Source of the DNA: Paenibacillus spongiae
GTDB taxonomy: Bacteria > Bacillota > Bacilli > Paenibacillales > Paenibacillaceae
Reading direction: 5' to 3'
Length of the DNA stretch: 64,000 nt
NCBI RefSeq assembly: GCF_024734895.1
Contig: NZ_CP091430.1
Coordinates: 5,784,501 to 5,848,500, forward strand
The notes beneath the pieces were generated by a model that was not told the origin of the DNA, did not search any database, and worked only from the letters and a program-made list of their open reading frames with translations. This document shows, one piece after another, positions 1 to 8,538 of this stretch. How positions within the stretch are numbered: position 1 is the first letter of the stretch; the number at the start of each line of letters is the position of its first letter. A program made the translations under genes and the position numbers.

Positions 1-670
1 GAAGCGTATTTAACGCGATTTCATTCGGAGTCTTCTGCCGCTTCGCCCCTTCAACGAGCGAAATCATCCGGTCGATGAACGACTCGCCCGGATCGCTCGT
101 AATGCGAACGACGATACGGTCGCTGACGACCCGGGTACCTCCTGTGACCGAGCTGAAATCGCCTCCCGCTTCTTTAATCACAGGTGCGGATTCACCCGTA
201 ATCGCCGATTCGTCAACCGAGGCAAGCCCTTCGATCACTTCGCCGTCGCCCGGAATCATCTCTCCCTGCTCTACGATGACAGTGTCTCCTTTGCGAAGCA
301 TCGATGCTTGTATGACCGTTATCTCACCATTGACCAGCTTGTTCGCAGCCACTTCCCGCTTCGTCTTCTTCAGCGAGTCCGCCTGCGCCTTCCCCCTGCC
401 CTCGGCGAGCGCTTCGGCAAAGTTCGCAAACAGAACGGTTACCAGCAGAATCAGGAACACGGTCAGATTGAACGCGAACCGTTCCTCAGCATTGAACCAG
501 CTTGGAAACAGGGTTAGAAGCAGCACGAGGAACGTTCCGATTTCAACGATGAACATGACCGGATTCCGGATCATGGACGCCGGGTTCAGCTTGATGATAC
601 TATCGATTACAGCCTGCTTGACGATATCGCCCGTCAGCAGCTTTTTACGTTGCTGCAGTTGTTGTTTCAT
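1..670 (-). CDS. kdpB: KdpB, potassium-transporting P-type ATPase subunit B (N-terminal part; runs off the left edge)
   Basis: KdpB is the catalytic P-type ATPase subunit of the high-affinity KdpFABC potassium pump in the cytoplasmic membrane. About 223 N-terminal residues lie in the window. Two membrane segments near residues 35-85 are followed by the actuator domain, which carries the dephosphorylation motif in the context AITGESAPV. The phosphorylation loop (DKTGT) and the rest of the protein lie beyond the left edge. The ATG at 670 is 16 bases after the kdpA stop, so the genes are in one operon. kdpC and any kdpDE sensor would have to be outside the window. Confidence 0.97.
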   Translation of the reverse strand, partial: MKQQLQQRKKLLTGDIVKQAVIDSIIKLNPASMIRNPVMFIVEIGTFLVLLLTLFPSWFNAEERFAFNLTVFLILLVTVLFANFAEALAEGRGKAQADSLKKTKREVAANKLVNGEITVIQASMLRKGDTVIVEQGEMIPGDGEVIEGLASVDESAITGESAPVIKEAGGDFSSVTGGTRVVSDRIVVRITSDPGESFIDRMISLVEGAKRQKTPNEIALNTL

Positions 671-686
671 CTTCTCTTCCCCTCAC

Positions 687-2366
687 TTAACGAAGCGTTA
701 AATATTCCGCAACCGGCCCCAGCGCAATGACCGGAAGAAATGTTAGTGCGCCAATCAACAGCACCGTCCCGATAATAATCCCCGTGAATAGCGCATTATC
801 CGTACGGAATGTCCCGATCGTCTCCGGTACATGCGTCTTGCGGACGAACGATCCGGCGACGGCTAGCATAGCCATCATGGAGATGTACCGGCCGAAGAAC
901 ATGACCAATCCGGTCGTAATGTTCCAGAACGGCGTGTTATCCGCTAGTCCTTCGAAACCGGACCCGTTATTGGCGGCCGAAGAGGTGTACTCGTACAAGA
1001 CTTGAGAAATCCCATGGAAGCCCGGATTGGTTATCGAGCCGCTGCCCAGGTCGGTCAAGAAGGCTATCGCCGTCGGAGCCAGAATGATCAACGGATGCAC
1101 CAGGATGGCAATGGCGAGAAGCTTCATCTCGCGCGGTTCAATCTTGCGGCCTAGAAATTCCGGCGTCCGCCCGACCATAAGCCCGCAGATGAATACCCCC
1201 AGCATGGCGTACATCAGCATATTGATCAGCCCGACGCCTTTGCCTCCGAATACGCAGTTCAACATCATCTGGGCAAGCGGGGCTATACCGCCAAGCGGCG
1301 TGAGCGTATCATGCATGTTATTGACGCTGCCGGTAGTGGCCGCGGTCGTCACCGTCGTGAACAAGGCGGATTGAGCGATGCCGAAGCGCACCTCCTTGCC
1401 TTCCATGCTACCTTGCGATGCATCGAAGCCCATGGCGTTCATCGCAGGGCTACCCGCCTTCTCCGAGAAGTAAGTGAGCGAGAGGAAGACAAGGAAGAGT
1501 GCCATCATGGCGGTGAAAATAACCCAGCCCTGCTTCGTATTCCGTGCGAAGCGCCCGAACATATAGGGCAACGATGCCGGCATCGCCCACATCATGAGAA
1601 TCTCAAGCACATTCGTAATGCCATTCGGATTCTCGAACGGGTGCGCCGAGTTGACGCCGAAGAACCCGCCGCCGTTCGTACCGATATGCTTGATCGTCTC
1701 CAGCGATGCTACAGGCCCCAGCGGAATATGCTGCGTAACACCTTGCAGCGTAGTAACGACGAGGGTCGGATTTAGCGTCTGCGGGACTTGGAGCGCCACA
1801 AGAACGAGCGTCATGATGAACGAGAAGGGCAGGAAGATCCGCATGATCCCTTTCACGAAGTCTTCGAAAAAGTTGCCGATCGTCGTCCCTTTGCTCGTGA
1901 TCCCCCGCACGAAAGCGACCGCAACGGCGAATCCCGTGGCTGCCGACGTGAACATCATCATCGTGATGACGGCCATCTGGGTGAGGTAGGTAACGCCAGA
2001 CTCCCCGCTGTAATGCTGCAGGTTCGTGTTGGTCACAAAGCTGATAATCGTATTGAAAGCAAGCGTTGATTCCATATTTCCGTTACCGCTCGGGTTAAGC
2101 CATAATCCGCCCTGTACCCGCAGCAGTAAATAACCGATCGCGACAAGCACGACATTGGTGGCGATGATGCTAAGCGCATAAATCTTCCACGTCATGCCTT
2201 CCCGCTTCTTCAGCCCGATCAGCTTATAGATCGCCCGTTCCATGCCTCCGAATATGCGGTCCGTCCAATTCGATTCATTCGAGAACACATGATAGACATA
2301 CGTGCCCAGCGGCTTTACCAGCAGCATCAGGACAATAATGACGATGACGATTTGCAAGATATCCAT
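687..2366 (-). CDS. kdpA: KdpA, potassium-binding and translocating subunit
   Basis: KdpA is the channel-like subunit that binds and carries K+ through the KdpFABC complex. The 559-residue length and about ten membrane helices match the family. Typical pore-loop segments are visible, including TNGGGFFGVNSAHPFENP and TSSAANNGSGFEGL, which supply selectivity-filter glycines. The ATG at 2366 has an AGGAGG site that overlaps the kdpF stop codon, so translation is probably coupled. It lies between kdpF and kdpB and should share the riboswitch-controlled leader upstream. Confidence 0.98.
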   Translation of the reverse strand: MDILQIVIVIIVLMLLVKPLGTYVYHVFSNESNWTDRIFGGMERAIYKLIGLKKREGMTWKIYALSIIATNVVLVAIGYLLLRVQGGLWLNPSGNGNMESTLAFNTIISFVTNTNLQHYSGESGVTYLTQMAVITMMMFTSAATGFAVAVAFVRGITSKGTTIGNFFEDFVKGIMRIFLPFSFIMTLVLVALQVPQTLNPTLVVTTLQGVTQHIPLGPVASLETIKHIGTNGGGFFGVNSAHPFENPNGITNVLEILMMWAMPASLPYMFGRFARNTKQGWVIFTAMMALFLVFLSLTYFSEKAGSPAMNAMGFDASQGSMEGKEVRFGIAQSALFTTVTTAATTGSVNNMHDTLTPLGGIAPLAQMMLNCVFGGKGVGLINMLMYAMLGVFICGLMVGRTPEFLGRKIEPREMKLLAIAILVHPLIILAPTAIAFLTDLGSGSITNPGFHGISQVLYEYTSSAANNGSGFEGLADNTPFWNITTGLVMFFGRYISMMAMLAVAGSFVRKTHVPETIGTFRTDNALFTGIIIGTVLLIGALTFLPVIALGPVAEYLTLR

Positions 2367-2380
2367 TGATCAACAGCCTC

Positions 2381-2458
2381 CTAGAACTTCTCCGGGTGAA
2401 TCAGTGCATAAACCAAATACATGAATACAAGCAAAGTAAGGATAAGCGTCACAATCAT
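2381..2458 (-). CDS. kdpF: KdpF, small membrane subunit of the Kdp pump
   Basis: This 25-residue frame encodes one hydrophobic helix followed by YALIHPEKF, the typical C-terminal pattern of KdpF, which stabilises the KdpABC complex. The sequence begins MIVTLILTLL. Its ATG overlaps the stop of the preceding 36-codon frame (ATGA), and its stop lies inside the kdpA ribosome-binding site. Position directly before kdpA is the normal kdpFAB order. The gene is short enough to be missed by automatic calling. Confidence 0.92.
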   Translation of the reverse strand: MIVTLILTLLVFMYLVYALIHPEKF

Positions 2459-2565
2459 GCTTCGTTCCCTCCCGCATCTTCAATCACTTTACCGCACCAG
2501 TTGGCAAAACCGGCTGCTAGCGCGAATCCCGCTGCCAGCATGACAAGCATCCCTATATCGCTCAT
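2455..2565 (-). CDS. 36-residue predicted membrane microprotein at the head of the kdp operon
   Basis: This frame starts at an ATG 10 bases after a GGGAG site and encodes 36 residues: an N-terminal hydrophobic helix (about residues 4-21) and a short polar tail with a Trp-Cys pair (FANWCGKVIED). Its TGA overlaps the kdpF ATG, which is strong evidence for translation as the first gene of kdp. I do not know a characterised family for it. By position it could be a second small accessory subunit of the pump or a coupling leader; either is inference. It lies just downstream of the riboswitch terminator. Confidence 0.75.
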   Translation of the reverse strand: MSDIGMLVMLAAGFALAAGFANWCGKVIEDAGGNEA

Positions 2566-2620
2566 GCTTAAATTCTCCCTATTCATCCCTAATATTCAAT
2601 TTTTACCCATTCTGAGCATG

Positions 2621-2663
2621 AAAAAAGAAGCCTGCGGGCATGAGGAACATGACCCGTGGCTTC
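2621..2663 (-). terminator. Intrinsic terminator of the kdp leader, probable expression platform of the riboswitch
   Basis: On the minus strand the arms GAAGCC and GGCUUC enclose further pairs (CGGG/CCCG, CAUG/CAUG) around a UUCCU loop, followed directly by six U residues. It sits between the riboswitch aptamer and the first kdp ORF. An intrinsic terminator in this position fits a transcriptional OFF switch when c-di-AMP is bound. Confidence 0.85.
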
Positions 2664-2814
2664 AACGATTCACAGCAAGGAAGAATTCTGCCGTACCCCT
2701 TAGAGGGCACAAGAAGAAACGGCTCGCACCATTCCTGGGGGCGACGTTAGTTTCTTCCATTAGACAAATTCATCCCGAGCTGCGACTGCACGTGTTAATG
2801 TTGCCTCTCCCTAT

Positions 2815-2974
2815 ACGCTTACGAGGTTAGCTGACGGATTCGGGCGCGAGAGTCGCCCTACCTGGATCAGTCTCCCATTCCAAGATTCACCCCATGGCTT
2901 CAGCAATACGCATCGTACTGCTTGCTGGCCGTTGGTTCCCCCGCTCCTTCTTCGAAATCAGAAGGACTCAGCGA
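2815..2974 (-). promoter_or_regulatory. Cyclic di-AMP riboswitch (ydaO/yuaA type) controlling kdp
   Basis: Read on the minus strand, the segment carries the conserved ydaO blocks in order: UCGCU opening P1, GGGGGAACCAAC, UGGGGUGAAUC, the UAGGGCGACUCUCG region, and CCGAAUCCGUCAGCUAACC then UCGUAAGCG closing P1. These motifs define the c-di-AMP riboswitch class. In related Firmicutes the class controls K+ uptake genes, so high c-di-AMP, which signals ample K+, would stop transcription at the terminator at 2621-2663. The aptamer call comes from motif matching; the ends are approximate. Confidence 0.93.
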
Positions 2975-3271
2975 TAAAGACGGTTAATGCTATGACTGAA
3001 ACATAACTGCTATCGGTTTCAAATCGTTCTCCTGCTCGGAGGCCTCCGAAAATGGTAAGAACAAGAAGATTCGATGAATTGAATCTTACTCCTGCTTCGA
3101 ATCTCTGTAAAGCGAACCTGAAGCTGATAATACGGCTTTTCCGCTCGATTATCGCGCATAAGCAGCGCTTACATTCCTATAAATATCCGTCTTGCTCGCT
3201 CATTCGCATTCATTCTGCGCCTTTCAAAAAAAGCGGCGGACATTCGGGAAGGGATATCATCCAAAAATGCA
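2975..3271. other. Upstream region of the kdp leader, no gene seen
   Basis: The stretch between the riboswitch and the terminator of the neighbouring MFS gene has only weak reading frames without family likeness or ribosome-binding sites. The kdp promoter must lie at its left end on the minus strand. A TTGAAA sequence is present about 60 bases upstream of the aptamer, but I could not find a convincing -10 partner. Confidence 0.5.
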
Positions 3272-3303
3272 CAAAAAAGCTGTCGGATAAATCTCGACAG
3301 CTT
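3272..3303 (-). terminator. Rho-independent terminator after the Fsr-like MFS gene
   Basis: Minus-strand arms AAGCTGTCG and CGACAGCTT enclose a 9-base loop and run into six T residues. It lies about 65 bases past the stop of the MFS gene. Confidence 0.8.
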
Positions 3304-3366
3304 AAAGCAGCCATTTCATCGGAATGCCTGCATGCATGCAGCGGCTCGCCTCCATAGCCTCAAGGT

Positions 3367-4584
3367 TCATTCCCGCCGGTCCGGCGGCAGCGCAAAGGCG
3401 AGAAGTCCGAGGAGCGGCAGAAAGCTCGACCAGGTCAGAACGCGGTCAAGTCCCCATATATCGCCCGCTTCTCCAATGATCACCGCCCCGATCGCCCCCA
3501 TTCCGAAGGCCAAGCCGGTAATGAGCCCTGAAGCCATGCCAACCTTGCCTGGGAGAAGCTCCTGCGCGTAGACGACGCTTACGGAAAATCCGGAGAGCAG
3601 GATGACGCCCAGCAAGAATATAACGGGATAAATCAAGAATGATGGCAAATAAGGGAGTAGTAACGCGAACGGAGCCGCTCCCCCGATGGAAATCAGTATC
3701 ATCCGCTTCCGGCCGAACCGGTCGGCCAGAATACCGCCCAAGAAGGTGCCGAGCACGCCTGCTGCCATGAAGAGAAAGATCGGCACCTGCGCCGCCCGCA
3801 GCGAGAAATCCCGGAAATCTTCCAAGTAGATTTGATAATACGTCGAGATTCCGGTTGTATACCACGATCTCGCAAATACGAGCAGGATGAGCAGGAATAG
3901 AGCAACTCCAACATTCTGGCGCACCTGCTTGGCATCCCCACTCTCCGGCGCTTTCGCCGCCCGTTTCACCGGCTTGCCGTGTGTGACAAGCTGAGAACGG
4001 TACCAAGGAACGACGCGGATCAGAATAATGATCGCCGCCGCGGCAAGCAGCGTCCCCCATATCGCACCGGACTGGCCCAATGGCACGAAGATGAAGATGG
4101 TCATTAGCGGTGCCAATGAGCTGCCTGCATTACCTCCCACCTGATAGATCGATTGCGCCAAGCCGCGCCGCCCGCCCGCCGCGAAATATACGACCCGCGA
4201 CCCTTCCGGATGAAAGATAGCCGATCCCAGCCCAACGAATACAACCGCCAGCATTAGCGCCCAGAACCCGGGCGAATACGCAAGCCCCGCTACCCCGATC
4301 AGGCTTAGAGCCATTCCGAACGGCAGCATCCACGGAGCGGGCCGCTTGTCTGATAAGAAGCCGACTACCGGCTGCATGACCGATGAAGTCATATTCAGGG
4401 CGAACGCCACCCATCCAATTTGCCCGAGAGACAGGTCAAGCGATGTACGGACGACCGGGAACATCGCCGTTACAATCGCTTGCATGGTGTCATTCAACAT
4501 ATGTACCGAGCTGATCGCGAATAAGATGGCATACACTGTGCCCGTTTGAACCGCAGCTGCCTTTGTTGTAGCTCCCGCTGCCAT
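3367..4584 (-). CDS. MFS exporter of the fosmidomycin-resistance (Fsr) family
   Basis: This is a 12-helix major facilitator of the Fsr family, which exports fosmidomycin and similar compounds in E. coli; the substrate here is unknown. Family-typical stretches are SVHMLNDTMQAIVTAMFP, LQPVVGFLSDKRP-type loop (here MQPVVGFLSDKRPAP), SAIFHPEGSRV and SIYQVGGNAGSSLAPL. The second half has the loop GGILADRFGRKRM. The ATG at 4584 is chosen after a GGGTGTGGGGG stretch, giving 405 residues, the usual family length; a TTG start at 4647 would add 21 non-conserved residues. It has its own terminator and no obvious partner genes. Confidence 0.9.
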   Translation of the reverse strand: MAAGATTKAAAVQTGTVYAILFAISSVHMLNDTMQAIVTAMFPVVRTSLDLSLGQIGWVAFALNMTSSVMQPVVGFLSDKRPAPWMLPFGMALSLIGVAGLAYSPGFWALMLAVVFVGLGSAIFHPEGSRVVYFAAGGRRGLAQSIYQVGGNAGSSLAPLMTIFIFVPLGQSGAIWGTLLAAAAIIILIRVVPWYRSQLVTHGKPVKRAAKAPESGDAKQVRQNVGVALFLLILLVFARSWYTTGISTYYQIYLEDFRDFSLRAAQVPIFLFMAAGVLGTFLGGILADRFGRKRMILISIGGAAPFALLLPYLPSFLIYPVIFLLGVILLSGFSVSVVYAQELLPGKVGMASGLITGLAFGMGAIGAVIIGEAGDIWGLDRVLTWSSFLPLLGLLAFALPPDRRE

Positions 4585-4715
4585 GCCCCCACACCCTTCG
4601 CTGTAGAATCTACAAGCAAGATTAGCATACATACGTATAGGTGACAATCATTCATAGAAGTATAATTTTATGGGGCCTGATGAGGAGATTTCCCCTATAA
4701 TTGGAAATGTAAACG

Positions 4716-4744
4716 TTGACACTGCTCCTGTCCCCCTTTATTCT
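4716..4744 (+). promoter_or_regulatory. Sigma-A-type promoter for the adaptor lipoprotein gene
   Basis: A perfect -35 TTGACA (4716-4721) is separated by 17 bases from TATTCT (4739-4744). It lies about 80 bases before the adaptor gene start, in the intergenic space divergent to the MFS gene. Confidence 0.7.
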
Positions 4745-4824
4745 TGGAATAAGAAGAAACGGCTTTCGCCGAAAACAGGATTAATAGAATATATAGGCCG
4801 CCCCGGAGGAGGAACATTGTACCG

Positions 4825-5865
4825 ATGATTCAACGAATAAGCAAGCGAAAGCTAATGAAGCGCGTGGCGTCGGCTGCACTCGTCCTATCGCTTCTGCCTG
4901 GCTGTTCGCTGCTGCCCGAAGAAGAAGATTCACTGCAGCCCCCTGTTCTGCAAAAGGTTCAGAAGGAGTATGAAATCGTCGAGGTGAAGCGCGGCAATAT
5001 CGAGCGGTTCATTACCTCCACGGCAACGGCGACATCCGGCCGCAACATCTCCGTCTCATTCCCGGAAACGGGAGGACGTCTCAAAAATTTATTCGTTAAT
5101 GTCGGCGATCTTGTCAAAGCCGGCCAGCCGATCGCCGAGCTCGATACCGGCGATTTGCCGATGCGGATCAAGCTGCAGAAGCTCAACGTGGAGAAGAGGA
5201 ATATTCAATTATTCGAAGCCACCACATCGGAGCTGAGCACGGACGACATCAGGCTCCGGGAACTCGACCTGAAGGGCGAGCGCATGGTACTGGACTCTTT
5301 GGAGAAGGAGTACAACAAGGCGCTGCTGTTCGCGCCTATGGACGGTATCGTTACCCATGTGGACAGCTTGCGGACCGGAGAAGGGGTCGAAGCGCTGCGA
5401 ACGGTCGCGGTCATAGCGGATCCGAATGACGTTGATCTGGTCTATGAAGCTACTGAAGCCAAATCGCTGGTCGGCGCGAAGGTAGACATGGGTGTCGAAG
5501 TGACGATCAAGAAGACAAAATACTCGGGCAAAGTATTGCAAACACCTACGACCGCACCGAAAAGCGATGTGGAAAGCGTGAACAGGCGCAACGCCAAATC
5601 GCTTATCATCGGTATCCCGTCGCTGCCCAACATTCCGCTGAAAATTGGCGAATATGCGGATTTCAAAATCTTCATGGAGAAGCGGGACAATGTCATCGTC
5701 ATTCCACGGAATGGACTGCGCAACTATCTGGGCCGGAATTATGTTCAGGTCATGGAGAATGACCGCGTGAAGGAAATCGACGTCGAGACGGGCCTGACGA
5801 CGAACCGCGAGGTCGAAATCATCAAAGGGCTGGAAGTCGGGCAAAAGGTTATTCTCAATACATAG
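4825..5865 (+). CDS. Orphan HlyD/MacA-type efflux adaptor lipoprotein
   Basis: The protein has a lipobox (LSLLPGC, Cys27), then a beta-barrel/lipoyl-like arrangement of membrane-fusion adaptors. Recognisable parts are the first half-lipoyl segment (GGRLKNLFVNVGDLVKAGQPIAELD), a short helical hairpin at about 125-165, the second half-lipoyl segment (LLFAPMDGIVTHV) and a C-terminal barrel ending GLTTNREVEIIKGLEVGQKVIL. Such adaptors link an ABC or other exporter to the outside of the membrane. Here no pump gene is adjacent: the gene stands alone with its own promoter and terminator. The start follows a GGAGGAGG site 13 bases upstream. Confidence 0.88.
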   Translation: MIQRISKRKLMKRVASAALVLSLLPGCSLLPEEEDSLQPPVLQKVQKEYEIVEVKRGNIERFITSTATATSGRNISVSFPETGGRLKNLFVNVGDLVKAGQPIAELDTGDLPMRIKLQKLNVEKRNIQLFEATTSELSTDDIRLRELDLKGERMVLDSLEKEYNKALLFAPMDGIVTHVDSLRTGEGVEALRTVAVIADPNDVDLVYEATEAKSLVGAKVDMGVEVTIKKTKYSGKVLQTPTTAPKSDVESVNRRNAKSLIIGIPSLPNIPLKIGEYADFKIFMEKRDNVIVIPRNGLRNYLGRNYVQVMENDRVKEIDVETGLTTNREVEIIKGLEVGQKVILNT

Positions 5866-5887
5866 CCGGCACGAACTGAATCGACAA

Positions 5888-5924
5888 GAAGAAGCAAGCT
5901 GCAGCGGATGCGGCTTGCTTCTTC
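5888..5924. terminator. Bidirectional hairpin between the adaptor gene and the germination operon
   Basis: The arms GAAGAAGCAAGC and GCTTGCTTCTTC form a 12-bp stem between the convergent gene ends. The following T tract is short, so termination efficiency is uncertain. Confidence 0.5.
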
Positions 5925-5979
5925 CTCGTATCGCGCTTATTATACCGACGCATCCCGTTCTTATCCTTCGGCCTCCCTT

Positions 5980-7074
5980 CTATCCCCTTGCAAGTTTTCG
6001 AATCCCATACACGGCAATAAGCCCCAGAGGAAAAACCATGCTGAACGTCAAGTCCCAGAATGGCCAATACAATTTGAGCGATTCGTTGTAAAGAACCGCG
6101 TTCGGGGATAGGGCATAGGCGGTGCCAAACAGGAGGATCCCCAGCGGGATCGTCAATGAGCGGTTATCCCGAAGCTTGAACAGCTGCGTAATGCCTGCAT
6201 TCAATGCATAGAAATAGATGGTGCATTTGAAATAAGTCGAGATAATCCACATGATCGCAAAGATGGCCTCTACCCGTTCCAAAAACTGACCGATGCTTAT
6301 TTTCTTCGCGAGGGCATACGCCGGGTAATTCTGATGTGCCGTGATATAGGGACCTAACACAAGAATGGTTCCGAGGATTACAGCCAGGATTGAGCAGCCG
6401 CCGAATAACGCAGCCAGCATAAAATCCCTGGTCAAGTTTTTGCCCGGACGAACATTCGGAAGCACCATCGCCAGAGCGATCAGTTCAGAGAAGGAGTAAG
6501 CGGCCAGATAAATAGAGCCCTGCACAGTGGGAATGATTCCTTCGCCGAGATAGGGTTTGAGATGATCCAGCTTCGTCTCCGGCAGAATGAGGATGATCAA
6601 AGCGGCGAAAAACAATAGATAGAGCGGAAGGAAGATTTCACCTGTCCGCACGATCGGCTCTAAGCCGCTCCTCACACCACTCACCAAGATTAGGAGGAGT
6701 ATCGCCTGAATGCTCCATATCGGCGTTTCCGGCATCATCATGGTGGTCATGAAACTGCCGACTTCCCTAATGATTGCGGATGTCATCAATAGATAATGTA
6801 CCACGAACAGCAGGGAAAGCGGCCAACCGATCCATTTGCCGAACACCTTCAAATTAAGCTCGATTTGACTAGCACTTGGATTAACCCGGTACTGCAGCAA
6901 TATGATCGATGCGATAAGCATACCGGCAGCAATACCGATCACCGCCGATATCCAGGCATCCTGTTTGGATGTTGCCGCGATGATAGTCGGCAGGACGAGA
7001 ATGGAGTCTCCTATACTCATGAAGATGACTAGCGCTGTCATTTGCCGGATACTTATTTTCACATTATCAAGCAC
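5980..7074 (-). CDS. Spore germinant receptor B subunit (GerAB family permease-like)
   Basis: GerAB-family proteins are ten-helix members of the amino-acid permease superfamily that sit in the inner spore membrane and bind the germinant. The 364-residue length, the opening KISIRQMTALVIFMSIGDSI and regularly spaced hydrophobic helices match the family. It is the last gene of the A-C-D-B operon, 24 bases after the D subunit. The germinant cannot be deduced. Expression should be in the forespore from the sigma-G-like promoter upstream of the A subunit. Confidence 0.93.
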   Translation of the reverse strand: MLDNVKISIRQMTALVIFMSIGDSILVLPTIIAATSKQDAWISAVIGIAAGMLIASIILLQYRVNPSASQIELNLKVFGKWIGWPLSLLFVVHYLLMTSAIIREVGSFMTTMMMPETPIWSIQAILLLILVSGVRSGLEPIVRTGEIFLPLYLLFFAALIILILPETKLDHLKPYLGEGIIPTVQGSIYLAAYSFSELIALAMVLPNVRPGKNLTRDFMLAALFGGCSILAVILGTILVLGPYITAHQNYPAYALAKKISIGQFLERVEAIFAIMWIISTYFKCTIYFYALNAGITQLFKLRDNRSLTIPLGILLFGTAYALSPNAVLYNESLKLYWPFWDLTFSMVFPLGLIAVYGIRKLARG

Positions 7075-7098
7075 ATGTCATCACGATCCCTCTACCGG

Positions 7099-7326
7099 TT
7101 ATTTTTGAAAAAACCAGCTGCTAATGGGCTGATAGATGAATTGCAAGATACCCAGCGGACTAGGAATCTTCACGAGTTTTAGCGCAGCGATGCCCAAGAC
7201 CAATCCGGCCAGAAGCAGGAATGAGACGATGACCGCTTCTCTCCTGAAACGCTTGCGCGCGAGTCTTGGCACCTCATAAACACCTACAGCCAGAACAAAG
7301 GCGGAGAAGAGAATTACTTCCGGCAT
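7099..7326 (-). CDS. Germinant receptor D subunit (small two-helix membrane protein)
   Basis: This 75-residue protein has two predicted membrane helices (about 3-20 and 30-50) with a basic loop between (RLARKRFRREAV). Small two-helix D subunits of this size are known to be encoded in or beside many ger operons of Bacillus and to modulate receptor function. Its place between the C and B genes, 6 bases after the C gene stop, supports the assignment. Sequence conservation in this group is low, so the call rests on size, topology and position. Confidence 0.75.
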   Translation of the reverse strand: MPEVILFSAFVLAVGVYEVPRLARKRFRREAVIVSFLLLAGLVLGIAALKLVKIPSPLGILQFIYQPISSWFFQK

Positions 7327-7332
7327 GGCGCT

Positions 7333-8535
7333 CTATTCCTTGATTTCACTAAGAATGGAATTGTTCACGGATCCCGTTCCTTGAATACGGGCATCGACGG
7401 AAATATTCACCTTTAACCGGGTAAACCGCTCGTCCCAATCCCGTTTCAGCTTCTTCCACGCCTTCGGGTTTGAACGATAGATGGCTTGTCCAAATCCGAG
7501 CGAATCAACCTTATAGTCTTTCTGCAGCTTTACAATGGTCTTTCTCATAATCTCCGTCAGTCTCCTCTCCTCCTCATCCTCCAGCCTTCGAATGATATGA
7601 GTATCTTCAATATCGATGTTGCATTCCACATCGGCAATATTAGACATCGTCTTCATCTTAATATTGATAAAGGGCTCTCCGTTCATAACGTTCCCCTCTA
7701 TTTTGGTTTCGTAATGGACCCCTTCCAGGTCGAGATATCCGCCCTTCGGACAGGTTATATGGCCCACAGTGCTTTTGACATTGCCCATAATGTAGTTATA
7801 GCCTTTACTTTCTTCCTCGTTAAGCCAGCCGATTAACCGGTCCTTCCGAAACACAGCCAGCTTCGTAAACTTCAACTGAGTTGCCGGTTCAATGGACTCA
7901 ACATTAGACTGTTTCTCGCCCATCCTTTGATTGCCGATAACCTTTATGCCGGTCAAAACCGGATTTCCTCCTTCGGAAACCAACTGCTCGATTAACTTAT
8001 CCATAGTGAAGGCATTCGTGACCGCCCATGCTTTGGATGAAGTATCCAGCGATTTGTACAGCTTCGTAGCCGGTATATCCTCTAAGGGGGTCAAAATATG
8101 AAGGATATTCTTCGCCTCTTGCCCATTGGCGACCATGATGTAGTAGTCCGTCCGCAGCTCCGGATCACGCCACAGAAGATCGATTACATTCGCAATTCCG
8201 TCTCTGGCCAGCGACTCACCCAATACCAATACACGGATATGGCTTGCATATATTTTGCGCGGGCTTATCGTCGTCAGCTTGCGGTACGCTTCGAGAATCG
8301 TCGGTGCTGTCGCGGTGTACATCGTTACCGGTACTCGCTTCGAGCCTCCCTTCGATTTGGAAGCGACCTCCGCCGGATCGACCACCTGAACGGCGACTCG
8401 ATACTCGCCGTCCTTCATATCGATCGCCGCACCCAGCTGAATACCGAGTGTGTTTAATTCGCGGCGATTCCAGCACCCGGCCAGAAGGCTGCATAGGAGC
8501 AATCCTATTATTGCGGACAAGCAGAACCGGATCAT
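7333..8535 (-). CDS. Spore germinant receptor C subunit (GerAC family lipoprotein)
   Basis: The protein begins with a lipoprotein signal (LLCSLLAGC, Cys21), followed by the Ger(x)C signature WNRRELNTLGIQLGAAID. GerAC lipoproteins are diacylglycerol-anchored at the outer face of the inner spore membrane and are needed for receptor function. The length of 400 residues is normal. The ATG lies three bases after the A subunit stop, so the two are translationally linked. Confidence 0.95.
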   Translation of the reverse strand: MIRFCLSAIIGLLLCSLLAGCWNRRELNTLGIQLGAAIDMKDGEYRVAVQVVDPAEVASKSKGGSKRVPVTMYTATAPTILEAYRKLTTISPRKIYASHIRVLVLGESLARDGIANVIDLLWRDPELRTDYYIMVANGQEAKNILHILTPLEDIPATKLYKSLDTSSKAWAVTNAFTMDKLIEQLVSEGGNPVLTGIKVIGNQRMGEKQSNVESIEPATQLKFTKLAVFRKDRLIGWLNEEESKGYNYIMGNVKSTVGHITCPKGGYLDLEGVHYETKIEGNVMNGEPFINIKMKTMSNIADVECNIDIEDTHIIRRLEDEEERRLTEIMRKTIVKLQKDYKVDSLGFGQAIYRSNPKAWKKLKRDWDERFTRLKVNISVDARIQGTGSVNNSILSEIKE

Positions 8536-8538
8536 ACA

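Noticed and set aside
75..701. Long open frame on the plus strand opposite kdpB
   Set aside because: It is the shadow of kdpB; the opposite strand shows a clear KdpB protein with TGES motif.
2366..2830. 154-codon plus-strand frame across the kdp leader
   Set aside because: It overlaps the riboswitch, terminator, kdpF and the 36-codon ORF, and shows no family likeness.
3052..3357. 101-codon plus-strand frame
   Set aside because: No ribosome-binding site, odd composition, and it crosses the MFS terminator.
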